42,044 nt of DNA. Origin: an uncultured Clostridia bacterium (GTDB lineage Bacteria; Bacillota; Clostridia; Christensenellales; Borkfalkiaceae). Where the stretch lies: positions 1 to 42,044 of the forward strand of contig CALVUL010000033.1 of assembly GCA_944363555.1 (NCBI GenBank), written 5' to 3'. Position 1 is the first letter of the stretch. Every line of letters begins with the position of its first letter. The notes beneath the pieces were generated by a model. That model did no database searches. It was not told where the DNA came from and saw only the letters and a list, made by a program, of their open reading frames with translations. The position numbers were made by a program, and so were the translations under genes. Shown here in pieces: positions 27,403 to 37,491 of this stretch.

Positions 27403-29204
27403 ATCTTCTCCGTATAATATACGCCGAAGGAATACGGCGCGACGACCGCTTTATCCTTCTTTTTCTTCCCCGAGATCAACTCGTAAATCTCGCCGCCGAA
27501 ATGCAGCGCGTATTCGTTGTTGCCCATGTTCACCGCCACGATCACGGCGTCCTCCCCCGCGCGGCGCTCGAAAACCAGCGCGCGGCGGTCCGCGTAAAGT
27601 TCCCTGTACGCGCCGCCCGCGAAGGGCGCGAGGGCGCGCAGCCTGCCGAGGAAGGCATACCATTTCAGCAGATCTTTATCCTCGCTCCCCCACGGATACG
27701 GCAGGCGGTTCAGCGGGTCTTTATAGCCCTGCATGCCCGCCTCGTCCCCGTAATACAGGCAGGGAACGCCCGGGACGGTGTATTGCAGAAGAGAGGCGAT
27801 CTTCAGCCGCCGTTTGGCGGTTTCGTATCCTTCGCCGCTCAGGCGGAATTCCGCCCATTCCCGCTTGTCGTCGCTCTTCGGCGTGCCGTCCGCCAGCGCG
27901 GTGAGGGCGCGGGGCGTATCGTGGGTGTCGAGCACGTTAAAGCACACGTCGAGACTCTGTTTCGGATAGTGGTCGATCTGCGTTCTGATGTGTTTGGAAA
28001 ACGCGCGGGCGTCCCCTTCCTTCACGAACTTCTGCACCGCGCGCAGGAAGGGATAGTTGATCGCCCCGTCGAGTTCGGCGCCCTGCAGATATTTCCGGCG
28101 CACGTTATAGGAAACCTTATTGGAAGCGTCCTCCCAAACTTCGCCGATGAGAAGGGCGTCGGGGTTCGCCCCCTTCGCCGCCGCGCGGATCAGCCGGATA
28201 AACTCGTCGGGAAGCTCGTCCGCAACGTCCAGCCGCCAACCGCCGACGCCTTCTTTCAAGTAACGTTCCACGACGCCGTCCCTGCCGGCGATGAATTTTT
28301 CAAAGCCGGAGTTGTTTTCGTTGACGGCGGGCAGCGTGTCGAACCCCCACCACGACGCGTATTTATCGGGAAATTCGATGAACCTGTACCAGCCGTAATA
28401 AGGCGAATCCTTGCTCTGATACGCGCCTACGGAATCGTAATTGCCGTATTTGTTGAAATAGCGGCTGTCCGCCCCCGTGTGATTGAACACGCCGTCGAAA
28501 ATAACGCGTATGCCGAGATCTTGCGCCTTTTGCAAAAACGCCTTAAAATCCTCTTTCGTGCCCAGCGTTTCATCGAATTTTTCGTAATCGCCCGTATCGT
28601 AACGGTGGTTGCTGTACGCCTCGAACACGGGGTTCAGATAAATCGCCGTAATGCCGAGTGCGGCGATGTGATCGAGTTTTTCCGCCATTCCGGCGAAATT
28701 GCCGCCGAAAAAATCGTTGTTCTTCACTTTGCCGTCGGCGTCGGGAAGAAAAACGGGCGTTTCGTTCCAGTTTTCGTGATAGATCCTTCCCGCTTTCTTC
28801 ACGATTTCGCCGCATCTTCTGAAACGATCGGGAAAGAGTTGGTACACCGCGCCGCCCTTGATCCAGTCGGGGGTAACGAAGGGGGCGTAAACGGTAAGCT
28901 GATAGGCGCGCGGATTGACGGAGGAAACCGCCGTCAGATCCTCCCCCGCGCCGATGTAATATTTTCTGTTCAGTCTGAAATAGTACCAGTACAGCCCCGT
29001 ATCGTTCAGCGTGATCTCATAGGAAAAGCCGCCGTTTTCCGCCGCCATTTCGCAATAGCAGCTGTCGTTGACGCCGTCTTTGCGGATGACCAGTTCGCAA
29101 CAAGCCGCGTCGGTAAACACCCTGAAAGAAACGGGCGTTTTCCTCTCGACGCCGCCCGTTACGCTTTTGCAGCGCGTTTCGAGCGGGTTAAAATAAAACT
29201 TCAT
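27399..29204 (-). CDS. GH13 alpha-glucan hydrolase (neopullulanase/cyclomaltodextrinase-like)
   Basis: This 601-residue enzyme has a beta-rich N-terminal domain (1-110, CBM34-like position) and a GH13 TIM barrel. The four signature regions are DGVFNHTG (237-244), GWRLDVADE with nucleophile Asp326 (322-330), LIGEVWED with acid/base Glu355, and LDTHDTPR with Asp429. AIYLNPVFEAYSNHRYDT is the usual substrate-binding stretch of the neopullulanase group. There is no signal peptide, so it should act on internal maltodextrins or glycogen branches left by GlgP. It follows glgP by 9 bases and overlaps the alkD-like gene. Exact cleavage specificity (alpha-1,4 versus alpha-1,6) is not readable. Confidence 0.92.
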   Translation of the reverse strand: MKFYFNPLETRCKSVTGGVERKTPVSFRVFTDAACCELVIRKDGVNDSCYCEMAAENGGFSYEITLNDTGLYWYYFRLNRKYYIGAGEDLTAVSSVNPRAYQLTVYAPFVTPDWIKGGAVYQLFPDRFRRCGEIVKKAGRIYHENWNETPVFLPDADGKVKNNDFFGGNFAGMAEKLDHIAALGITAIYLNPVFEAYSNHRYDTGDYEKFDETLGTKEDFKAFLQKAQDLGIRVIFDGVFNHTGADSRYFNKYGNYDSVGAYQSKDSPYYGWYRFIEFPDKYASWWGFDTLPAVNENNSGFEKFIAGRDGVVERYLKEGVGGWRLDVADELPDEFIRLIRAAAKGANPDALLIGEVWEDASNKVSYNVRRKYLQGAELDGAINYPFLRAVQKFVKEGDARAFSKHIRTQIDHYPKQSLDVCFNVLDTHDTPRALTALADGTPKSDDKREWAEFRLSGEGYETAKRRLKIASLLQYTVPGVPCLYYGDEAGMQGYKDPLNRLPYPWGSEDKDLLKWYAFLGRLRALAPFAGGAYRELYADRRALVFERRAGEDAVIVAVNMGNNEYALHFGGEIYELISGKKKKDKAVVAPYSFGVYYTEKI

Positions 29205-29213
29205 AAAACCACC

Positions 29214-31637
29214 TTATCTGATTTGTTTCAGCCCCCAGATGTTCTGCGCGTATTCCCTGACGCTCCTGTCGGCGGAAAATCTGCCCGCCGCCGCGATGTT
29301 GTTGAGCGACATCTTCGCCCACTTCATCTTGTCTTTATAGGTTTCGTCCGCCAGTTTGTGGATCTCGCAGTACGCGCCGAAATCCGCCATGCACATATAG
29401 GGATCCGCCACGGGGCTGCCTTTCAGCAGATAAGAGGCGATGTTTGCGAACGATTTGCCGTTGAACCCGCGGTTCAGAGCATCGATCACCTTTTCGAGGC
29501 GGGGATTGCGGCTGTAATATTCCGTCGCGTTGTAGCCGCGCTTCCAAAGATCTTCCACTTCGCGGGCGGTCAGCCCGAAGATGAAGATGTTTTCCGCCCC
29601 GCACGCCTCCTGCATTTCCACGTTGGCACCGTCCAGCGTGCCGACGGTGAGCGCGCCGTTGATCATGAACTTCATATTGCCCGTGCCGCTCGCCTCTTTC
29701 CCCGCCAGCGAGATCTGTTCGCTGATCTCCGCGGCGGGCATCATGCATTCCGCCATCGAGACGGAATAATTTTCCATAAAGACGACTTTCAGTTTTTTGC
29801 CGACGATCGGGTCTTTTTCGATGTCCTTTGCCAAAAACCAGATCAGTTTGATGATCTCTTTGGCGAAATAATAACCGGGCGCGGCTTTCGCGCCGAAGAC
29901 GAAGGTTTTCGGCTGCACGTCGAGATCGGGATTTTCCTTCAGATCGTTATAAAGGGCGATGATGTGCATCGCGTTTAAAAGCTGGCGCTTGTATTCGTGC
30001 AGGCGCTTTGCCTGTACGTCGAAGATCGAATCGGGATCGAGCGTTTCTCCGTTGGTCTTCTTCACGTAAGCGCAGAATTGTTCCTTTTTGACGCGTTTGA
30101 TCTCGTTGAGCCGCGCGAGCACCGTTTTATCCTTTTCGAACTTTTTGAAATCGGAAAGTTTTTCCGCGTCGTAAACATATCCGCTGCCGATGCAGTCGCT
30201 TAAAAGTTCGCTCAGTTCCGGATTCGCCTGACACAGCCACCGGCGGTGGGCGATGCCGTTGGTAACGTTGGTGAACTTATCGGGCCACACGTCGTAAAAA
30301 TCCTTAAACACGCTCTTTTTGATGATCTCGGAGTGCAGGGCGGAAACACCGTTGACCTTGTGCGAGGCGATCACGCTTAAATTCGCCATCTTCACCTGCC
30401 CGTGCGAGAAGATCGACATCCTGTCTATCTTGTCCCAATCCCCCGGGAAAAGCCCCCACATATCGCCGCAGAAACGCTGGTTGATCTCCTTCAGAATGGA
30501 ATAGATGCGCGGCAGTTTGCGCTGGATGAGATCCTCGTTCCACTTTTCCAGCGCCTCGCTCATCACGGTATGGTTCGTATAGGCGACGGTACGGGAAACG
30601 ATGTCCCACGCGCGTTCCCACGAATAGCCGTGTTCGTCCATTAAAAGGCGCATGAGTTCGGGCACGCACAGCGCGGGATGGGTGTCGTTGATGTGGATCG
30701 CCGCCATATCGGGCAGCGTATCGAGGGAACCGTAGCGGCGCAGATGATCCTTCACGATATTCTGCAAAGACGCCGAAACGAGCAGATACTGCTGCTTTAA
30801 GCGCAGGGATTTGCCCTCGTAATGTTCGTCCGAAGGATAAAGCACCTTGGAAATGAGTTCCGCTTCGTTGTCGTCCTGCATGGCGCGCATGTAATCGCCC
30901 TGCGAAAAGGACTTCATATCGAAATCGTGCACGTTCTGCGCCCGCCACAGGCGGAGAACGGAAACGGCTTCCGAATCCTTGCCGGAAACCATCATGTCGT
31001 ACGCCTGCGCTTCCACCACCTTGGCGTCCGCATGCTCGACGACGAGCCCTTTGTCCGTCCAGCGTTCCTTGACGTAGCCGTCGAACTTCACCTTGAAGGT
31101 GAGATCGGTCCGCTGCGTAAGCCATACTTCCCCGCCGGGCAGCCAGACTTCGGGAAGTTCCGTCTGCCAGCCGTCGACGATCTTCTGCGCAAACAGCCCG
31201 TATTCGTATAAAATGGAATATCCCATGGCGGGATAATTCTGCGTGGCGAGCCCGTCGAGAAAACAGGCGGCAAGCCTGCCGAGCCCGCCGTTGCCCAGCC
31301 CCGCGTTGGGCTCCGCTTCGTAAAGTTCTTCCAGCGTTACGGACGTGGATTTGAGGGCGGCGGAAAAAGCCGCCTCCGCGCCGAGATTGTAGATGTTGTT
31401 TTTCAGCGATTTGCCGAGCAGGAATTCCATGCACAGGTAATACACCCGTTTGCCTTCCTGCGAACGGTATTTTTTATAAAATCTTTCGCGCTTTTCCAGC
31501 AGGATGTCCCTTACGGACATCACCACCGCCTTGTACAGTTGTTCTTTCGTGGCCTCTTTTACGGAAACGCCGAAATAACGGGAAAGTTTCCCTCTGATCA
31601 TGGATGCCGCGTCTTTTTCCGTTAAGTTCGTATTCAT
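29214..31637 (-). CDS. glgP: Glycogen/maltodextrin phosphorylase
   Basis: This 807-residue GT35 enzyme uses phosphate to release glucose-1-P from the non-reducing ends of glycogen. The PLP-binding lysine is in GTGNMKFMINGALTVGT near the C-terminal third. Other family blocks are MEFLLGKSLKNN, NAGLGNGGLGRLAACF, THPALCVPELMRLLMDE and KRLHEYKRQLLN. Length matches bacterial phosphorylases. It follows glgA by 42 bases, an interval holding a small GC-rich inverted repeat, and has AAGGAG before the ATG. Its place at the end of the synthetic genes gives one transcript for both making and using glycogen. Confidence 0.97.
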   Translation of the reverse strand: MNTNLTEKDAASMIRGKLSRYFGVSVKEATKEQLYKAVVMSVRDILLEKRERFYKKYRSQEGKRVYYLCMEFLLGKSLKNNIYNLGAEAAFSAALKSTSVTLEELYEAEPNAGLGNGGLGRLAACFLDGLATQNYPAMGYSILYEYGLFAQKIVDGWQTELPEVWLPGGEVWLTQRTDLTFKVKFDGYVKERWTDKGLVVEHADAKVVEAQAYDMMVSGKDSEAVSVLRLWRAQNVHDFDMKSFSQGDYMRAMQDDNEAELISKVLYPSDEHYEGKSLRLKQQYLLVSASLQNIVKDHLRRYGSLDTLPDMAAIHINDTHPALCVPELMRLLMDEHGYSWERAWDIVSRTVAYTNHTVMSEALEKWNEDLIQRKLPRIYSILKEINQRFCGDMWGLFPGDWDKIDRMSIFSHGQVKMANLSVIASHKVNGVSALHSEIIKKSVFKDFYDVWPDKFTNVTNGIAHRRWLCQANPELSELLSDCIGSGYVYDAEKLSDFKKFEKDKTVLARLNEIKRVKKEQFCAYVKKTNGETLDPDSIFDVQAKRLHEYKRQLLNAMHIIALYNDLKENPDLDVQPKTFVFGAKAAPGYYFAKEIIKLIWFLAKDIEKDPIVGKKLKVVFMENYSVSMAECMMPAAEISEQISLAGKEASGTGNMKFMINGALTVGTLDGANVEMQEACGAENIFIFGLTAREVEDLWKRGYNATEYYSRNPRLEKVIDALNRGFNGKSFANIASYLLKGSPVADPYMCMADFGAYCEIHKLADETYKDKMKWAKMSLNNIAAAGRFSADRSVREYAQNIWGLKQIR

Positions 31638-31679
31638 ATTGCTCCTTTCTGTTTCGGCGGGACCGCTTTTCCGCCCGCC

Positions 31680-33212
31680 TCAGCCGATGACTTTATTGTA
31701 TAGTTTTTCGTATGCCGCCGCGGAAACCTTCCAGCTGAAATCGCTTTCCATCGCGCGCCTTCTCACTTCTTCCCACGCGGGGCTGCGGTAAGTGCGCACC
31801 GCCTCGCGCAGCACGTAGAGCATATCGTGCGCGTTGTATTCGCGGAAAGTAAATCCGTTGCCCGCCGCGCCGGTATACGCTTTGATGCTGTCGTTCAATC
31901 CCCCCGTTTCCCTGACGACGGCGACCGTGCCGTAACGGGAAGCGATCATCTGCGAAAGCCCGCACGGTTCCGCTTTGGAGGGCATCAGGAAAATATCGCT
32001 GCCCGAATAGATCTTCCGCGAAAGATCGGGGTTGAAGGCGATGATCGTGGAACATTTCCCCTGATAATGCCTGCCGATGGCGGAAAAGAAGTTTTCGTAA
32101 AAATTATCCCCTTTGCCCAAAACGACGAGCTGCACGTCCTCCGTGAGGAACTGCTCGACGACGGCGGTTACGAGATCGAGCCCCTTATGGGATACCAGAC
32201 GGGACACGATCGCCACCACGGGCACGTCTGGGCGGACGGACAGACCGAGCATCTTCTGCAGTTCCGCCTTGCACACCGCCTTGCCGCTCATGTCTTTGAG
32301 CGAGTAATTCGCAAACAGCGTTTTATCCGTTTCCGGATCGTAAGAATCGGTGTCGATGCCGTTTAAGATCCCGTAGATCTTTTGTTCGTTGCGGCGGATG
32401 ATGCCGTCCAGCCCGTGCGCGAAAGCGGGGGTCTTGATCTCCTCCGCATACGTGGAACTAACGGTGTTGACGGCGTCGGCGAGTTCGATCGCCCCTTTCA
32501 TCAGGTTGATACACCCGTCAAATTCGATGGTCTGGTAGATATTGGCGGGGAATCCGAACAGATCGCCCAGCGTTTCCTGCCCGAACTTCCCCTGATATTC
32601 TATGTTGTGAATGGTGAAAATCGTTTTGATCTTTCTGAAATCGACGCTCCAGTTGTACAGCGTTCTCAGATAAACGATGGCGGCAGCCGTCTGCCAGTCG
32701 TTGCATTGCAGCACGTCGGGGAAAAGATCGAGATTGCCGATGGTTTCCATAATCGCTTTGGAAAAGAAGGCGAAACGCTCGCCGTCGTCGTAAAAGCCGT
32801 AGATCCCTCCGCCGCGCTTGAAATAATACTCGTTGTCGAGGAAATAATAGGTTACGCCGTTTTCGACGAGCCTGAACACGCCGCAGTACAGCCGCCGCCA
32901 CGAAAGCTGCACGTAAAAATTCGTTACGTATTCCAGCCTGTTGCGCACGTCCTGACTGACGGAATAATACAGCGGCAGGATCACGCACACCTCGAAATTG
33001 CCGTTTTTCGCCAGCGCTTTGGGCAAAGAGCCGATCACGTCCGCAAGTCCGCCCGTCGCCACGAAGGGGTTACATTCGGAAGCGGCGATCATCACCCGCC
33101 GTTTTTTGACCACTTCCACGGCGGGCATAGCCGCCTTTTTCACGGCGGCTTTTTTCGCCGCGCTTTTCTTTTCCGCCGTTTTAGCGGCGCCCGTCTTTTT
33201 TTTCTCGCTCAT
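31680..33212 (-). CDS. glgA: Glycogen synthase with Lys/Ala-rich N-terminal extension
   Basis: This 510-residue GT5 enzyme transfers glucose from ADP-glucose to growing alpha-1,4 chains. The catalytic part begins at about residue 38 with RRVMIAASECNPF and VATGGLADVIGSLPKAL. The usual KTGGL lysine is Ala here, as in some Firmicutes homologues. HNIEYQGKFGQE and the C-terminal SKAEPCGLSQM, which carries the conserved Glu, are clear. Before this lies an extra tail of about 37 residues made mostly of Lys and Ala (EKKSAAKKAAVKKAAMPAVE), like a histone H1 tail. It is in frame from an ATG with AGGAGAGG, so it is probably real. It follows glgD by 21 bases. Confidence 0.96.
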   Translation of the reverse strand: MSEKKKTGAAKTAEKKSAAKKAAVKKAAMPAVEVVKKRRVMIAASECNPFVATGGLADVIGSLPKALAKNGNFEVCVILPLYYSVSQDVRNRLEYVTNFYVQLSWRRLYCGVFRLVENGVTYYFLDNEYYFKRGGGIYGFYDDGERFAFFSKAIMETIGNLDLFPDVLQCNDWQTAAAIVYLRTLYNWSVDFRKIKTIFTIHNIEYQGKFGQETLGDLFGFPANIYQTIEFDGCINLMKGAIELADAVNTVSSTYAEEIKTPAFAHGLDGIIRRNEQKIYGILNGIDTDSYDPETDKTLFANYSLKDMSGKAVCKAELQKMLGLSVRPDVPVVAIVSRLVSHKGLDLVTAVVEQFLTEDVQLVVLGKGDNFYENFFSAIGRHYQGKCSTIIAFNPDLSRKIYSGSDIFLMPSKAEPCGLSQMIASRYGTVAVVRETGGLNDSIKAYTGAAGNGFTFREYNAHDMLYVLREAVRTYRSPAWEEVRRRAMESDFSWKVSAAAYEKLYNKVIG

Positions 33213-33233
33213 TTTTTCCTCTCCTAAAAATAT

Positions 33234-34337
33234 TTAAATCATACTTCCTTTCGGAATATAAAACGGATGGTTTTCACTGCCGGAAAGCACGCGCATGTCC
33301 CTGACGACGACGTCTTTATCGGTGATCATGCAGTTCATCGTTACGTTTTCCCCGAGAACGGTATCCTGCATCAGAATGGATTTTTTCACCACGGAACCGC
33401 GCGCGACCTTCACGCCGCGGAAGATCACGGAGTCCACCACCGTGCCTTCGATGACGCAGCCGTCGGCGATGAGGGAATTTTTCACCACCGCGCCCGCGCC
33501 GTATTTCGTGGGCACGCTGTCGCGGATCTTCGTGAATACGCTTCTGTCGCCGAACAGTTCGTGCCGGTTCTTTTCGTCGAGCAGGTCCATGTTCCGCTCG
33601 TAATAGCGCTGCATCGAAGTGATCGCCGCGAAATACCCTTTGTGTTCGTACCCCATGATGCGCATGGCGCGCACGTTGCTCCCCAGAAGATCGGTGGTAA
33701 AATGCGCAAAGTTGGAAGAAAGCGAATCCATGATAAGGCTCATCAGAAGGGAGCGTTTCAGCACGTATATGTTGGCGAAAACCTTGTTTTCCCCTTCGGA
33801 TTTCCTTTCGTATTTCAGATTGATCACGCGATGTTCGCCGTCGGTTTCGAGAATGACGGGGTTATCTTCGTCCGCCAAACTCCTGCGGTATACCAGCGTA
33901 ATATCCGCCTTGTTGACGCGGTGAAATTCGATGACGTCGTTATAATTGATGCGGCAGACGTTGTCGCAGTCGGTCATCACCACGTAATCCTCGTCGCAAT
34001 GCCCCAAAAACCCCGTTATGCTCCTGAGCGCTTCGAGACGGGAGTTATACAGCCCGTCGCTGTCCCTGTCCCCGAAAGGCGGCAGGATGATGAGCCCGCC
34101 GTCCTTGCGCGCCAGATCCCAGTCCTTGCCGCTGCCCACGTGGTCCATCAGCGAACGGTAATTGCGCTTGGTGATGACCCCGACCTTGTCGATGCCGGAA
34201 TTGACCATGTTGGACAGGGCGAAATCGATGAGGCGGTACCTGCCGCCGAAGGGAATGGACGCGAGGGTGCGCATCCTGACGAGTTCGGGAAGATTTGTAT
34301 CGTGAATGTTGGAAAAAACTATGCCTAACGCCTTCAT
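33234..34337 (-). CDS. glgD: GlgD, regulatory subunit of ADP-glucose pyrophosphorylase
   Basis: From the ATG at 34337, two bases past the glgC stop and with GGGAGGG upstream, this is a 367-residue GlgC-like protein. The nucleotidyltransferase fold is clear: PFGGRYRLIDFALSNMVNSG near 30-50, YVVMTDCDNV near 120-130 and the left-handed beta-helix with hexapeptide repeats at the C-terminus (LIADGCVIEGTVVDSVIFRG). The N-terminal GGxGxRL substrate loop of GlgC is missing and replaced by SNIHDTNLPEL, which is the mark of GlgD. In Bacillus-type systems GlgD raises the activity of GlgC as a hetero-oligomer. A much longer in-frame read upstream is only shadow sequence of glgC. Confidence 0.93.
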   Translation of the reverse strand: MKALGIVFSNIHDTNLPELVRMRTLASIPFGGRYRLIDFALSNMVNSGIDKVGVITKRNYRSLMDHVGSGKDWDLARKDGGLIILPPFGDRDSDGLYNSRLEALRSITGFLGHCDEDYVVMTDCDNVCRINYNDVIEFHRVNKADITLVYRRSLADEDNPVILETDGEHRVINLKYERKSEGENKVFANIYVLKRSLLMSLIMDSLSSNFAHFTTDLLGSNVRAMRIMGYEHKGYFAAITSMQRYYERNMDLLDEKNRHELFGDRSVFTKIRDSVPTKYGAGAVVKNSLIADGCVIEGTVVDSVIFRGVKVARGSVVKKSILMQDTVLGENVTMNCMITDKDVVVRDMRVLSGSENHPFYIPKGSMI

Positions 34338-34339
34338 GA

Positions 34340-35539
34340 TCACGCCCTCCCTTCTTCGTCTTTTTCGATCATCGCGCCGCCGGCGATGACGGCACCGTCC
34401 GCCACCGTAAGATCCCTGCCGACGACGGCGATCCCCTTGCCCGTTTCCCTGACTTCGCCGAGTTTCACGCGCCTGCCTATATCGGTATGCTCGTCGATGA
34501 TGGCGTATTCGATGACAGAATCCTCCCCGATGACGACATCCTCCATCACGATGCTGTTGCGCACGCAGGCGCCTTTTTTCACGACGACGTTGCTCGACAG
34601 GATGGAATTTTCCACCGTGCCGAAAATTTCGCAGCCGGAAAGCACGATGCTGTTGTTGACCTTCGCCGTTTCCGCCAGATACTGCGGCGGCGACAGCGGA
34701 CTTCTCGACTGGATCTTCCACGACGCGTCGCTGACGTTGAGTTTGGGAGTATCGCCGAGGAGATCCATGTTCGCGTCGTAAAGCGACTGAATGGTCCCAA
34801 CGTCCTTCCAATACCCTTCGAACAAATAGGCGCATATTTTTTCGCCCGCGGCGAGCATGGCGGGGAGCACGTCCTTACCGAAATCGTTGCTCGATTTTTC
34901 CTTCGCCGCGTCCTCTTCCAGATAGCGGTAGAGTTTTTGCGCGGAAAAGACGTAAATTCCCATCGAAGCGAGGGTGCTTTTCGGTTTTTTGGGCTTTTCT
35001 TCGAATTCGTAAACGACGTCGTTTTCATCCGCGTTGAGGATGCCGAAACGCGACGCCTCCTCCAACGACACCCGAATCGCGGCGATGGTGCAGTCCGCCC
35101 CTTTCAGGATATGAAAGTTGATCATCCGCGAATAATCCATTTTATAGATGTGATCGCCCGATAAAACCAACACGTAATCGGGATTGAACTGCCGGATGAA
35201 ATGCAGATTCTGATAGATGGCGTTCGCCGTACCCTTATACCAGTCTGAGGAATGTTTCCCCTGATAGGGCGAAAGGATATGTACGCCGCCGTACGCCCTG
35301 TCCAGATCCCAAGGCTGCCCGTTGCCGATGTAATCGTTTAAGAGCAGCGGCTGGTACTGCGTGAGCACGCCCACCGTATCGATGCCGGAATTGACGCAGT
35401 TGGACAGCGGAAAATCGATGATCCTGTATTTGCCCCCGAAGGAGACCGCCGGTTTTGCGATCTTGTTCGTGAGCGCGTACAGGCGGCTGCCCTGTCCGCC
35501 CGCAAGGAGCATTGCAACACATTTTTTCTTTCTTACCAT
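34340..35539 (-). CDS. glgC: Glucose-1-phosphate adenylyltransferase, catalytic subunit
   Basis: This 399-residue enzyme makes ADP-glucose from glucose-1-P and ATP, the committed step of glycogen synthesis. The N-terminal [23 protein letters not shown] holds the nucleotide loop and the activating lysine, followed by [30 protein letters not shown] with the metal Asp, and [19 protein letters not shown] with the glucose-1-P lysine. The C-terminal third is a left-handed beta-helix. Allosteric control by sugar phosphates is usual, but its ligand cannot be read. It follows glgB by 48 bases, a gap holding a perfect 16-bp palindrome. Confidence 0.97.
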   Translation of the reverse strand: MVRKKKCVAMLLAGGQGSRLYALTNKIAKPAVSFGGKYRIIDFPLSNCVNSGIDTVGVLTQYQPLLLNDYIGNGQPWDLDRAYGGVHILSPYQGKHSSDWYKGTANAIYQNLHFIRQFNPDYVLVLSGDHIYKMDYSRMINFHILKGADCTIAAIRVSLEEASRFGILNADENDVVYEFEEKPKKPKSTLASMGIYVFSAQKLYRYLEEDAAKEKSSNDFGKDVLPAMLAAGEKICAYLFEGYWKDVGTIQSLYDANMDLLGDTPKLNVSDASWKIQSRSPLSPPQYLAETAKVNNSIVLSGCEIFGTVENSILSSNVVVKKGACVRNSIVMEDVVIGEDSVIEYAIIDEHTDIGRRVKLGEVRETGKGIAVVGRDLTVADGAVIAGGAMIEKDEEGRA

Positions 35540-35567
35540 AAAAGATCCCCTTATTTATAATCTCTCC

Positions 35568-35583
35568 CCGCGGCGCGCCGCGG
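35568..35583. repeat. Perfect 16-bp GC palindrome between glgB and glgC
   Basis: CCGCGGCGCGCCGCGG is its own reverse complement and sits 5 bases past the glgB stop on the minus strand. Without a T-tail it is not a full terminator. It may slow or stabilise the transcript between the two genes. Confidence 0.5.
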
Positions 35584-35587
35584 CGAA

Positions 35588-37462
35588 TCATTTTGACTCT
35601 TTCACGAAATACACGCAGGAAAGGCGCGGCAGGGTGAACTTCATATAACAGTTCACGTCGTTTTTCCGCGTTCTTTTCGCCGTAAAGATCCGCTTTTTCA
35701 GCGTCCCCGCGCCGCCGAATGCGGGCGCGTCGCTGTTCACGGCGATCACGTATCTGCCGCGGTCGGCTTTCAGCTCGAACCCGACGGCGTCGCAGCCGGA
35801 AAAGTTGATGGCAACGTATACGGGCGTGCCGTCCTTGGCGAACCGCTTGTAGGCGAGGATGTTTCTGTCCCGTTCGTCGGGATAGATCCACTCGAACCCG
35901 TCCCACGAATCCTCGATCTCGTACAGCGCGGGCGTATCCTTATAATATGCGTTGAGCCGGCAAAAATACGCGTGCAGTTTTTTATGCTTTTCGTAACCGA
36001 GCAGGAAAAATTCCAGCCCTTCTTTATACGCCCATTCCTTGAACTGCCCGATCTCCGCCCCCATGAACACGAGTTTCTTCCCCGGGTGGGAATACATATA
36101 GCCCATATAGGCGCGCAGATTGGCGAATTTGTCGTCGTAACCGCCCGGCATCTTGTCGAGCAGGGCGCGCTTGCCGTGCACGACTTCGTCGTGGGAAAGC
36201 GGCAGGATGAAATTCTCGCTGAACGCGTAGTACATCGAAAAGGTCATCTTGTTGTGGTTCGCCGCGCGGAAATACGGATCCGCCTGCATATAGGAAAGCG
36301 TATCGTTCATCCAGCCCATGTTCCATTTGAAATTGAAACCCAGCCCGCCGAGATACGCGGGTTTCGTGATCATGGGAAACGCCGTGGATTCCTCCGCGAT
36401 CATCAGCGCGTAAGGATAGGCGGCGAACACCGTTTCGTTGAGTTTTCTGAAAAACGAGATCGCCTCCAGATTGTAATTGCCGCCGTATTCGTTGGGCGCC
36501 CACTCCCCGTCCTTTCTGTCGTAATCGAGATAGAGCATGGAGGCGACGGCGTCCGCACGCAGCCCGTCCGCATGGAACACCTCGAACAAAAACATGGCGT
36601 TGGAGATCAGAAAACTGCGCACTTCGTTGCGCCCCCAGTCGAACACGCGCGTTCCCCAGCCCTTGTGTTCCGCTTTCCGCGGATCGGCATATTCGTAGCA
36701 GGGCCCGCCGTCGAACTCGCAGAGCCCGTGTTCGTCCTTCGGGAAATGCGCCGGAACCCAGTCGAGAATGACGCCGATGCCCGCCTGATGAAACGCGTCC
36801 ACAAGGCGCATGAAATCGTGCGGCGTGCCGAAACGGGAAGTTACGGCGTAATACCCCGTGATCTGATACCCCCAGCTGCCGTCGTACGGGTGTTCCGCGA
36901 TCGGCATGAATTCCACGTGGGTATAGCCCGTTTTCTTCACGTAAGGCACGAGTTCTTCCGCAAGTTCGAGGTAGGTAAGATAATCGCCGTTTTCCTTCCG
37001 CTTCCAGCTCGAAAGACTGACTTCGTAGATGTTGACGGGCGAGGAATACACGCTTCTGCCGCGCGCCGCGGCGCGGTAAGACGCGTCGTTCCACTTATAG
37101 CCGGAAAGGTCGTAAACCTTCGACGCCGTCCCCGGCGGCGTTTCCGCGTGGAAGGCGTAAGGATCCGCCTTGTTCACCCAGCCTTTTTTCGACCTGACGG
37201 CGAACTTATAGTTATCGTAGACCTTCGCGCCGGCGACGAAGGTTTCGTACACCCCGCCGTCGCTGACGCGTTCCATCGGATTTTTTTCCCGATCCCAGCC
37301 GTTGAAATCCCCCACCACGGAAACGCTTTCCGCCGCGGGCGCCCACGTGCGGAAAAACACGCCCTTTTTACCGTTCAGCCTGCCGAAATGCGCGCCGAGA
37401 TATTCGTACGCGCGGAAATTCGTTCCCTGATGAAAAAGATACAACGGTAAATTTTCTTTCAT
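35588..37462 (-). CDS. glgB: 1,4-alpha-glucan branching enzyme
   Basis: This 624-residue enzyme introduces alpha-1,6 branches. The N-terminal CBM48 module (about 20-110) contains FFRTWAPAAESVSVVGDFNG. The GH13 subfamily 9 barrel has VILDWVPAHFPKDEHGL (231-247), FHADGLRADAVASMLYLDY with nucleophile Asp304, IAEESTAFP with acid/base Glu357, and LPLSHDEVVHGK with the third carboxylate. The extra N1 domain of long branching enzymes is absent, as in many Firmicutes. It is separated from pgi by 68 bases that contain a long hairpin. CAGAA-type spacing before the ATG includes GGGGC, a modest ribosome site. Confidence 0.97.
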   Translation of the reverse strand: MKENLPLYLFHQGTNFRAYEYLGAHFGRLNGKKGVFFRTWAPAAESVSVVGDFNGWDREKNPMERVSDGGVYETFVAGAKVYDNYKFAVRSKKGWVNKADPYAFHAETPPGTASKVYDLSGYKWNDASYRAAARGRSVYSSPVNIYEVSLSSWKRKENGDYLTYLELAEELVPYVKKTGYTHVEFMPIAEHPYDGSWGYQITGYYAVTSRFGTPHDFMRLVDAFHQAGIGVILDWVPAHFPKDEHGLCEFDGGPCYEYADPRKAEHKGWGTRVFDWGRNEVRSFLISNAMFLFEVFHADGLRADAVASMLYLDYDRKDGEWAPNEYGGNYNLEAISFFRKLNETVFAAYPYALMIAEESTAFPMITKPAYLGGLGFNFKWNMGWMNDTLSYMQADPYFRAANHNKMTFSMYYAFSENFILPLSHDEVVHGKRALLDKMPGGYDDKFANLRAYMGYMYSHPGKKLVFMGAEIGQFKEWAYKEGLEFFLLGYEKHKKLHAYFCRLNAYYKDTPALYEIEDSWDGFEWIYPDERDRNILAYKRFAKDGTPVYVAINFSGCDAVGFELKADRGRYVIAVNSDAPAFGGAGTLKKRIFTAKRTRKNDVNCYMKFTLPRLSCVYFVKESK

Positions 37463-37491
37463 TTCTGCCCCTTTCGTCTTGTTTTATCGAA

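Noticed and set aside
27501-29978. An 825-codon open frame opposite the GH13 and glgP genes
   Set aside because: It crosses two well-supported genes on the other strand and has antisense-type composition.
33234-34835. A 533-codon reading for glgD
   Set aside because: The first ~165 residues are out-of-frame glgC sequence. The ATG at 34337 has a ribosome site and matches the GlgD family start.
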